In this document: piece by piece, positions 57,034 through 64,000 of the stretch
How positions within the stretch are numbered: the first letter of the stretch is position 1
Layout: every line of letters starts with the position of its first letter
Assembly (NCBI RefSeq): GCF_030651835.1
Contig: NZ_JAUSBX010000110.1
Span: forward strand, 30,251 to 94,250
Length of the DNA stretch: 64,000 bases
Reading direction: 5' to 3'
Source of the DNA: Methylicorpusculum sp.
GTDB taxonomy: Bacteria > Pseudomonadota > Gammaproteobacteria > Methylococcales > Methylomonadaceae
Translations under genes and position numbers: made by a program
Notes under the pieces: model-generated
The model's database searches: none
The model's input: the letters and a program-made list of their open reading frames with translations, nothing else
What the model was told of the DNA's origin: nothing

Positions 57034-58737
57034 CTATCTTAATAAAGACATCACATTTTGAGTCTGAGCGTTAGCTTGAGACAACATTGAGATACCGGCC
57101 TGTTGCAAAATCTGGTTTCTCGTCATTGCCGTGGTTTCCGCTGCAAAATCAGCATCTCTTATTCGAGAATTCGCGGCTGACAAGTTTTCAGAGACATTAT
57201 CAAGGTTCCGGATCGTCATTTCAAATCGGTTTTGTGCCGAACCCAGATTAGCCCGGAAAGAGTCGACTTGTTCCAAGGCGCTATCGACTGACTTCATTAA
57301 AGTATTCGCGCCTTGAATCGTGGTGACATCAGCGTTCGCAATGGTTCCTTTGGCCTGAACATTTTGTTGTATATCTCGACCTGCTGATACGGCTTGCCCA
57401 GAAGCCAATCCCGCACTTTCCATTGTGGCACCGGATGCAACAATAGTGTCAGTAGCAGAATAAGTCACTTGGCCTGAAATTCGAAGATTTAATCCACCAG
57501 TAAAATCATTGTCGGTATTTCCTGCCCCATTGACAGCACCACCACCCCCATTGAAAATCAGATTTGATGCGACTGCATCCTTCGTTTCAATGATAATATC
57601 CCTGCCATCCTCGGCAGCAAGGTTTAATCGCCCGTCCTTGTCAACGCTAGCAGATACACCTGTTATATTAGTTTTAGAGTTGATCGCATTAACTAGATCA
57701 CCACCGGCATCATTTTCCTGAAGGTTAACGGGACCTACATCAACACCGTTTATTTTTAAACTGTCATTTTGCAGTTTACCCGCACCCACATTGGAATTTT
57801 CTAAAGCGGGCATACCACTGGTTCCAGCAACACCTACATCTCCTGAGACGGCATCAGAAATATTAAATTCAGTACGAGCGGTTGCATAAACACCTTCCAA
57901 TACTGTTTTACCGGTTGAATCCACTTCACCTAACTTACGAATTGAATTAACTCGGGTAGCGATGTCTTTAGCAACGCCCGCTCCGTAATAAGTCCCCGAA
58001 GTAGTAGTTAATTCCGCACCAGAACGTTGGGTAATATCACCGCCATAACGAGCTAAGGCAATATCTACGTTCTGTGCACCACCGTTGACGCTTAGGGTTA
58101 CATCACCAGATGCTACCGCCACACCAGAGGAACTTGTAGATCCACCACTTGAAACACCAATATTTCCTACTGTATCCCCAGAAAGCGCAACACGGGTTCC
58201 TACCGTTTGAACTGCACCGGGTTGTTGACCTAATGCACTGGCACGCATATCGCCCATTTTAACGGATAATTGCTGACCGGAATTTGCTCCAATTTGAAAA
58301 GAAAACTCTTTATTGCTGCCGTCCAACAGATTTTTACCATTAAACTGGGTCGTGCCACCAATCCGGTTTATTTCGCTGACAATTTGATCAATTTCCAGCT
58401 GTATAGACTGGCGGTCACTCGATGAATTGGTATCGTTGGCAGCTTGAACAGCCAGTGTACGCATTCTTTGCAAACCGTTGGTCACCTCATCCAATGCGCC
58501 TTCGGCCGTTTGGGCAAGAGAAATACCGTCATTGGCATTTCGGGATGCTTGAGTCAAACCATTGACTTGGGCTTGGAAACGATTGGAAATTGCAAGACCG
58601 GCCGCATCATCCTTGGCGCTGTTGATACGCAACCCTGATGAGAGCCTTTGCAAATTGGTTTGCATTGCTGATTGTGACTTATTTAAGTTCCGTTGCGCAG
58701 TGAGCGCAGAAACATTCGTATTAATGACTTGTGCCAT
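57034..58737 (-). CDS. Flagellin 2
   Basis: Second flagellin, 567 residues, highly similar to flagellin 1 in both terminal domains ([52 protein letters not shown]) and recognisably in the centre. Differences concentrate in the surface D2/D3 region, for example around GGSTSSSGVAVASGDVTLS. GGAGA precedes the ATG by seven bases. It has a clear sigma-28 promoter and is followed by flaG and fliD. Confidence 0.95.
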   Translation of the reverse strand: MAQVINTNVSALTAQRNLNKSQSAMQTNLQRLSSGLRINSAKDDAAGLAISNRFQAQVNGLTQASRNANDGISLAQTAEGALDEVTNGLQRMRTLAVQAANDTNSSSDRQSIQLEIDQIVSEINRIGGTTQFNGKNLLDGSNKEFSFQIGANSGQQLSVKMGDMRASALGQQPGAVQTVGTRVALSGDTVGNIGVSSGGSTSSSGVAVASGDVTLSVNGGAQNVDIALARYGGDITQRSGAELTTTSGTYYGAGVAKDIATRVNSIRKLGEVDSTGKTVLEGVYATARTEFNISDAVSGDVGVAGTSGMPALENSNVGAGKLQNDSLKINGVDVGPVNLQENDAGGDLVNAINSKTNITGVSASVDKDGRLNLAAEDGRDIIIETKDAVASNLIFNGGGGAVNGAGNTDNDFTGGLNLRISGQVTYSATDTIVASGATMESAGLASGQAVSAGRDIQQNVQAKGTIANADVTTIQGANTLMKSVDSALEQVDSFRANLGSAQNRFEMTIRNLDNVSENLSAANSRIRDADFAAETTAMTRNQILQQAGISMLSQANAQTQNVMSLLR

Positions 58738-58796
58738 GATGACTCTCCTTCAGGGTCTTTGCTTTAAATAAGCAAGTTTGTTTAATCTCGCTTTGT

Positions 58797-58823
58797 TTAT
58801 CGACCATGCCCCATGAAGCTTTA
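58797..58823 (-). promoter_or_regulatory. Sigma-28 (FliA) promoter of flagellin 2
   Basis: TAAAGCTT (58823-58816), exactly 11 bases, then GTCGATAA (58804-58797) on the minus strand. This matches TAAAGTTT-N11-GCCGATAA at 14 of 16 positions. It lies about 60 bases before the start codon. Confidence 0.85.
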
Positions 58824-59127
58824 ATAATTTTTCTTACTATTCACTGAGGAAAAACATAAATGAGAACCACGTCACAACGACCCGTAATCTGACTGATTAA
58901 TCATCAACGCAAGAGGCTATTAAATGGCCTCCCTGCTAATGCAATGCAGATAATTGTTGGAGCGGGCAAGACACCCCCCTATACTTTTGCCTAACGATTC
59001 ATTGGCCTTAGGCGGATAAATCGCACCTCCGCCAGTCAAAGAAGAACGAATTGACCGCCCCATACCAAACATTTCGAAACGCCATAGCCCGGAAAACCCA
59101 GACAATAGCTATAGAAATCCATATTTT
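58824..59127. other. Intergenic region between flagellin 2 promoter and the glycosyltransferase gene
   Basis: About 300 bases after the stop of the large glycosyltransferase gene. No supported gene; a 61-codon minus-strand frame (59105-58920) has no recognisable features. No clear terminator was seen. Confidence 0.4.
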
Positions 59128-62100
59128 TTAAGGAGTCAGCGCATTCAACCAATCATCCAAATGATCTTCCAGCAAATAATTATCCAGCACCCACTGCTGC
59201 AATACTCTTCCCTCTGCACGCAGCGCTTCCGGTTCAGCGATTTTTTCCCTGATTTCTTTAAACCAATACTGAGTATTATTACCGACTAAGGTCACCGGGG
59301 CATTCTGGTAAGGAAGAATATCGGAACAAATTACCGGCCAGCCGAGCACGCCGTATTCAAGTATGCGTAAATTCGTTTTAGCCATATTAAAATTGTTATA
59401 TTCCAGTGGCGCAATGGCTAAATCCAGATCCAGTTCAGCCAGTTTTTGAGGATAAAGATCAAACGGCACGCCCCCATGATATTCCTTGATAATAGGCTTA
59501 AGCCTATCAGGGCACATGCCCATAAAAATCCAATCGACCTCGTCTTTTAAGGATTCAACCACAGGAAAAATAAATTCAAGATCACCATGATGCTGCGCGC
59601 CCCCCGCCCAACCCACGCGCAGTTTATTGCTAGTCCGTTCTTTTTTGGTGACCGGCAAATCCACCCATCGGTTACTTTCCAAATAATTGGGCACAACCTT
59701 AATATCGCCAATCCATCGGCTGTAGGCTTCTTTTAAGGGTTCATTGGCCACAATCAAGCGATCAGAATTTTCCATTAACTTTCTAAGCCGCTTACGCATG
59801 TCTTTAGGCCACTTGCCTTGCAAAGGATGCTTGCCAGGCAATGCAAAAACCAAATCATCTTGAGAGTAGATTCTAAATACTGAATTAAAGCGTTTGTACT
59901 GTTCCCATGCATGAATTAGATAATCAGCCGTACCATTTTGCAGCAACAAGACATCTGGCTTAACCCGCTCAATTTCAACAATATCAGGAATCAATGTGGC
60001 GCTGTGATTAGGCAATAAACTGCTTTGAATCATCGCTGCATTAGTTAATGCACGAAGCGGTGCTCTTACCCGATATTCGCCGACACCTGAATCATTAGCA
60101 GGAAAGGCGTAAATCCGAAGCCGATCATGAAAATCGATATTCCATGTTACATCTGTTTCTGTTTCAATCTGAAAATGCCGATGTTTGAGACTAAGATTAC
60201 GATTATAAGCAGGGTCATTGGCAAGCTGAGGAAGCCACTTTTCCAACATTTTGTCAGCTTCTTGCCTTGCTCTCTTGGCTTTATCAGGATTTTTATCACC
60301 TTTTATTGAGCTGGAACCATGATGAACAACTGTTGCATAAGGAGTCCAGACAATTTTATAGCCCCGCTCTCTTACTTTTAAACATAAATCAACATCATTG
60401 AACAAAACCTTAAAGTTTTCCTCATCAAGCCCGCCTACTTCAAAATATAAAGATTTAGGAATCAACAAACATGCGGCGGTCACGGCGGAAAAGTTTTGAA
60501 CCACTTGGGCGCGGTTCATATAACCAGGATCAGTCATGGGCAAACTAATATGCGGATGATCAGCCACACCAAAAGACCCCATACCTAAAATCACTCCAGC
60601 ATGTTGTATAGTTTGATTTGGGAAAACGAGCCGAGCTCCTACTATACCCACTTCTTTCCGCTGACCATGATTGAGTAACCTATCAATCCAATTATCTTGC
60701 ACTATAACAGTATCATTATTTAGCAATAACAAATAATCGCCCAAAGCATGTTCTGCGGCAAAATTATTAATAGCAGAATAATTATATACTTTTGGATAAC
60801 TAATTACTCGTATATAGTTTGCTCGCTCTCGCTCTAGATATTCAAAATAATCAAGAGTTTCTTGTTCATCACTTTGATTATCAATAATAATAATTTCATA
60901 ATTAGGATAACTAGTTTTAGTTACGATGCTTTCGATACAAGGCTTCAGCAAGTCAAGCCTATTTCGAGTTGGCACAAGAATAGATACAAGGGGTTGGTTT
61001 GGCCAGTTGAACTCTACATTAAAAGTCCCTTCAATTTGACCATTTTTAACTGTGCCATCTAATCCCAATCGACCTAGATGATCCTGAAGAGATGTGCGAT
61101 ACGACTCATAATTAATGTTTCTGTTCGGCAACTTGATAGTATGCACTAAAATATCGGGTATGTGCCCAAATACAGTATCACCAAATTTCTCCCATACTTT
61201 AAGCGCAAAATCATAGAAATCAGCGTCAATTAATCTTGAATAACCACCAATACAAGCTAGAGTTTCTCTATCTATAAAGCATAACCCACCTAAATATGGC
61301 GTTGATCGCAATAAATCTATATTTATATTCGGCTTAAATTTAGGACTTACTCTATTTTTATAGAAATCAAAACTGTCCTCGTCACTGTAAATATATTTCC
61401 ATTCAATATTATTTAACACATAAACAGTTAGTACCATTAAATAATCTGATTCGAAAGATAACCCTGGCTCAACAAATCCCACCCAATCATAGTTACTTAA
61501 TGACAGTAAATTATCCACAGCCTGAAAGTATTCGTAGTCGTTGCTTACGGTCACCCATTCCAATGATTCTAGCTCATTAAATAGCATATCAGGTGCTGGC
61601 ATGGGTGAAACAACACTCAACCTCCAATTTTCACTGGTCTGTGCAGCCAAAGCATCAACGACATCGGCTAAATAGGCCTCTTCACCTGGCATAACAGTCA
61701 TAATAAATTTAAATATTGGCGAGCTATCGAATTGTTTAGACAAAGAGTTGAAAATAGATTTATAACCCAAACACCTATCTTTGTGCTTTCTTTGCCATAT
61801 ACTATATAAATTTTTATCAACTGACTTTTTAGTAACCTGAATTTTTTGCTTCTCACTTTTGTTAGCGTGAGAAGAATAAGACAGCCCCTCTCTAACCGAT
61901 AAATATGCTGTTGATAACGCCGCGACCAAACGGTTTTTAGAATTCTTTTGAAAGCCTGCAATTTCATTCTGAAAATCGTTGAAAAAATCTATGTACTCGC
62001 CATACGATTTTTCACTGAAATTAATACCGTAATTCTTTAAAACTGTCTCACATATATCAAAAATCCTCAACGATGTACCTATCTCTGGCGCATCGCAACT

Positions 62101-63564
62101 AACTAGTCTAAACAAGCTTAAATAAAGCCCTCTATGCAACACAAACTCGATAGGAATTGGCGTTTCATATTCCCATTCTAAATCTATTAAAACAGGCTTG
62201 CCATCATTACGAATTATCAAGTTGGTTGGCATTGCATCAAAATACTTACCTGGCAGAAACGTTTCATATTCCTTGAATCTTTTTGGCTTCAAATCAACAG
62301 TTATTGCTGCTCCACGTAAACACTCTATCCATGGACAAACCCAATCTATTAACTCCTGTAACCGCCAGGAAGGTCTGTTTACTATACGAACTAACAAATC
62401 ATAACTTTTGACGCCAGGCTCATAGACAGTATAAGTCCAATCATCCTTAATAAAGACTGACGTCGGCATTATGGAACGAGTTCTTACCTTAATTTCACTC
62501 CCTTGAACAAATTGATGTTCTCGTATTGAGGTCCATCTGCCTGCTGGACTGCTGTAATGTGCAGCCAGAATGTTAGTATTTAGAACATCGTCATTATTTT
62601 TATGGGCTACAAGTAATAATGAATTAGCTAAATCAGCCGTCAAACCATTACGAACTACAACTTGCCAGGCCTGCTCAAGCGAAAATAACGGATTTTTAAA
62701 TGGTTGAGGCTCATGAACTACAGTATTAGAAATGAGAGTCCCCAAATTCCAATCAGGATCATCTGTATTAAGCCCTCTTGGGTAAATCATAGTTAAAGGC
62801 AGTTTATAATCAGGAAATGGAATATAAACATCTATATTTTTAAAACCCGATTGCTTTATACGATCGGTCAACTCTTTACGACCAAAGGTAATAACAGATT
62901 TATCGGTATAGCTATCGTTAATTCCATACATTGACCGTCCAACATGATCTTCTGGTGCACCACAAAAATATTTCAAACCTAACTGATTTTCTATAGCTAT
63001 CAGTAAAACACCGTCTTCTTTTAGAAACCCACTTGCAATCTTCAATATCCGGTCAATGGGATTCTCGCTTTCAACATACACTTGAGAATATTCAAGCACA
63101 CCGATTAAAGTAACCACATCAAAACACTCTGTTGTTTTAAACTCCTGGATGGTATCAACAATAACAGTAACATTTGTCAAATCCCGGCATCTCTCTGAAT
63201 TAATTTTTGATCGTATTGCACTTCCATCAACTGCTATTACATCTCCTCCTAGTTCACCTAAAAACCGGGTTACGCCCCCACATCCAGATCCTAACTCAAG
63301 TGTTTTCCCATTCTTAATGCGATCAGCAAAAGGTCTCACAATATTTGCTCTATCAGGCGCAAAATGATAGCGGCTAGGCCAATCTATACAATGCCGCTGA
63401 ATATCTGATGAAAACAGACTGACATCCCTACAGTTTTTAAGTGCGTTATATAATCGAGTTTCAGTCAAATCCCCATCCGAGTAACTAAAAGGCTCACTTC
63501 CTGATTTCCGAACCCAAATTTTGTTTTTTGGATCAAAGACGTAACCGCTTAGCAATTCAGTCAT
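59128..63564 (-). CDS. Multi-domain methyltransferase/kinase-like/glycosyltransferase fusion protein
   Basis: A 1,478-residue soluble protein with several domains. About 65-250: class I SAM methyltransferase (motif I LELGSGCGG at 89-97, VDG at 112-114). About 330-500: a kinase-like fold with YFDAMPTN (Asp443, Asn448) and LIDLEWE (Asp461, Glu463), resembling the catalytic and metal sites of aminoglycoside/choline kinases but with Tyr for His. About 615-830: GT2-type with YSDEDSFD. About 855-1100: GT2 with SILVPTRNR and NND (949-951). About 1148-1478: GT4-type with LRVGWAGG and LRILEYGVLGWPVICSD. It lies beside the flagellins, so flagellin or surface-glycan glycosylation is inferred. It is AT-richer than its neighbours. 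Confidence 0.85.
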   Translation of the reverse strand: MTELLSGYVFDPKNKIWVRKSGSEPFSYSDGDLTETRLYNALKNCRDVSLFSSDIQRHCIDWPSRYHFAPDRANIVRPFADRIKNGKTLELGSGCGGVTRFLGELGGDVIAVDGSAIRSKINSERCRDLTNVTVIVDTIQEFKTTECFDVVTLIGVLEYSQVYVESENPIDRILKIASGFLKEDGVLLIAIENQLGLKYFCGAPEDHVGRSMYGINDSYTDKSVITFGRKELTDRIKQSGFKNIDVYIPFPDYKLPLTMIYPRGLNTDDPDWNLGTLISNTVVHEPQPFKNPLFSLEQAWQVVVRNGLTADLANSLLLVAHKNNDDVLNTNILAAHYSSPAGRWTSIREHQFVQGSEIKVRTRSIMPTSVFIKDDWTYTVYEPGVKSYDLLVRIVNRPSWRLQELIDWVCPWIECLRGAAITVDLKPKRFKEYETFLPGKYFDAMPTNLIIRNDGKPVLIDLEWEYETPIPIEFVLHRGLYLSLFRLVSCDAPEIGTSLRIFDICETVLKNYGINFSEKSYGEYIDFFNDFQNEIAGFQKNSKNRLVAALSTAYLSVREGLSYSSHANKSEKQKIQVTKKSVDKNLYSIWQRKHKDRCLGYKSIFNSLSKQFDSSPIFKFIMTVMPGEEAYLADVVDALAAQTSENWRLSVVSPMPAPDMLFNELESLEWVTVSNDYEYFQAVDNLLSLSNYDWVGFVEPGLSFESDYLMVLTVYVLNNIEWKYIYSDEDSFDFYKNRVSPKFKPNINIDLLRSTPYLGGLCFIDRETLACIGGYSRLIDADFYDFALKVWEKFGDTVFGHIPDILVHTIKLPNRNINYESYRTSLQDHLGRLGLDGTVKNGQIEGTFNVEFNWPNQPLVSILVPTRNRLDLLKPCIESIVTKTSYPNYEIIIIDNQSDEQETLDYFEYLERERANYIRVISYPKVYNYSAINNFAAEHALGDYLLLLNNDTVIVQDNWIDRLLNHGQRKEVGIVGARLVFPNQTIQHAGVILGMGSFGVADHPHISLPMTDPGYMNRAQVVQNFSAVTAACLLIPKSLYFEVGGLDEENFKVLFNDVDLCLKVRERGYKIVWTPYATVVHHGSSSIKGDKNPDKAKRARQEADKMLEKWLPQLANDPAYNRNLSLKHRHFQIETETDVTWNIDFHDRLRIYAFPANDSGVGEYRVRAPLRALTNAAMIQSSLLPNHSATLIPDIVEIERVKPDVLLLQNGTADYLIHAWEQYKRFNSVFRIYSQDDLVFALPGKHPLQGKWPKDMRKRLRKLMENSDRLIVANEPLKEAYSRWIGDIKVVPNYLESNRWVDLPVTKKERTSNKLRVGWAGGAQHHGDLEFIFPVVESLKDEVDWIFMGMCPDRLKPIIKEYHGGVPFDLYPQKLAELDLDLAIAPLEYNNFNMAKTNLRILEYGVLGWPVICSDILPYQNAPVTLVGNNTQYWFKEIREKIAEPEALRAEGRVLQQWVLDNYLLEDHLDDWLNALTP

Positions 63565-63834
63565 AAAATTCCCATAATATAATGATTTTTATAATTACTA
63601 TATAAAACACCCAAGAGTAAGTAGCCAGTTAGGTAAGTAATTATTAAACTTAATACCGCACTGATTAACGACAAAAAATTGACTCTTGACCTCATAATTA
63701 ATATTTTTAAGCAAGACTAACGCCACAATTACTAATTATTCGACAAGACAAGCCTACGCTTAGCCTAGCCAAGGGTTTTCATCAACTAAATGTAAGAACT
63801 AGTGTTTAATTGCAGAAATAATATATTATATCAG
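63565..63834. other. AT-rich region before the transposase
   Basis: About 270 AT-rich bases between the divergent glycosyltransferase and transposase genes. No gene, repeat or reliable promoter could be assigned; it must hold the glycosyltransferase promoter and possibly the left end of the insertion sequence. Confidence 0.4.
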
Positions 63835-63861
63835 CTATACTAGGCATTATGCCTAGTATAG
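63835..63861. repeat. Perfect palindrome over the transposase start codon
   Basis: CTATACTAGGCA and TGCCTAGTATAG form a 12-bp perfect inverted repeat with a three-base loop. The ATG of the transposase begins in the loop, at 63849. It may be part of the insertion-sequence end or an operator or mRNA hairpin that limits transposase synthesis. Confidence 0.8.
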
Positions 63862-64000
63862 CGATAGAAATAACACTGACCACCGAACAAAAACAACAGC
63901 TTGAAAAAATAGTCCGCAGTCATAGTGCCGAGCGTCGACTGGTCGAGCGTGCTCAAATTATTTTAGAGTGCGCAACAGGCAAGCAAAATCAAGAGGTTGC
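63849..64000 (+). CDS. IS630-family transposase, N-terminal part (cut by window end)
   Basis: The first 50 codons read MPSIAIEITLTTEQKQQLEK, then IVRSHSAERRLVERAQIILE and CATGKQNQEVA. The pattern of TxEQ...LE followed by R...RA.IIL.. and a gap before a helix-turn-helix is typical of the winged-helix N-terminus of IS630/Tc1-mariner-type transposases. The DDE catalytic part lies beyond the window, so integrity is unknown. It reads away from the glycosyltransferase gene and marks a mobile border of that region. Confidence 0.8.
   Translation, partial: MPSIAIEITLTTEQKQQLEKIVRSHSAERRLVERAQIILECATGKQNQEV

Overview
The window is a compact chromosomal segment of a Gram-negative gammaproteobacterium. 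LpxA, LpoA, LepB, the RpoE/RseA/RseB system and meso-diaminopimelate-type MurE all fit an outer-membrane bearing cell. Gene order matches pseudomonads and related gammaproteobacteria in several blocks: mraZ to ftsZ, rnpB between mraZ and rsmI, rpoE to pdxJ, and ffh next to rpsP-rimM-trmD-rplS. The base composition is moderate and intergenic regions are AT-rich. A methylotrophic gammaproteobacterium of the Methylococcales type is my best guess, but no diagnostic metabolic gene lies in the window, so this is inference.

Layout: 1-17,700 (minus strand) is a complete dcw cell-wall and division cluster, mraZ-rsmH-ftsL-ftsI-murE-murF-mraY-murD-ftsW-murG-murC-murB-ddl-ftsQ-ftsA-ftsZ. Genes are joined by ATGA or TAATG-type overlaps and driven by a clear sigma-70 promoter before mraZ. 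At 17,949-18,300 lies RNase P RNA. At 18,353-18,566 is a MITE-like palindromic element whose divergent relative lies at 29,977-30,126. From 18,580 to 22,340 come rsmI and the divergent lpoA-yraN-diaA operon. From 22,400 to 29,900 there is a mixed housekeeping region: Sel1 protein, YbjQ, CmoA, tRNA-Ser(GGA), Uup, CinA-like, AEC transporter and PyrF.

At 30,348-32,045 a small membrane protein of the DsbD/UreH-like class is followed by a receiver-less sigma-54 activator. From 32,075 to 42,735 (minus) runs the envelope-stress and RNA/translation block rpoE-rseA-rseB-mucD-lepA-lepB-DUF4845-rnc-era-recO-pdxJ, ending in a PP2C phosphatase; rpoE has a sigma-E-type autoregulatory promoter and nadB diverges from it. 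From 44,579 to 50,214 are lpxA, xerD, ogt, the rpsP-rimM-trmD-rplS operon and ffh, with a CcsA-like membrane protein diverging.

From 51,307 to 58,737 (minus) is a flagellar filament cluster: two long paralogous flagellins bracketing flaG and fliD, then fliS and a FliT-like chaperone. The upstream flagellin has a textbook sigma-28 promoter. At 59,128-63,564 is a 1,478-residue fusion of methyltransferase, kinase-like, two GT2 and one GT4-type domains, AT-rich and next to the flagellins, so a candidate flagellin or surface-glycan glycosylation enzyme. The window ends inside an IS630-type transposase gene whose start codon sits in a perfect palindrome.

The most unusual items are the multi-domain glycosyltransferase, the MITE-like element family, the intergenic hairpin between flagellin and flaG, and the palindrome over the transposase start.
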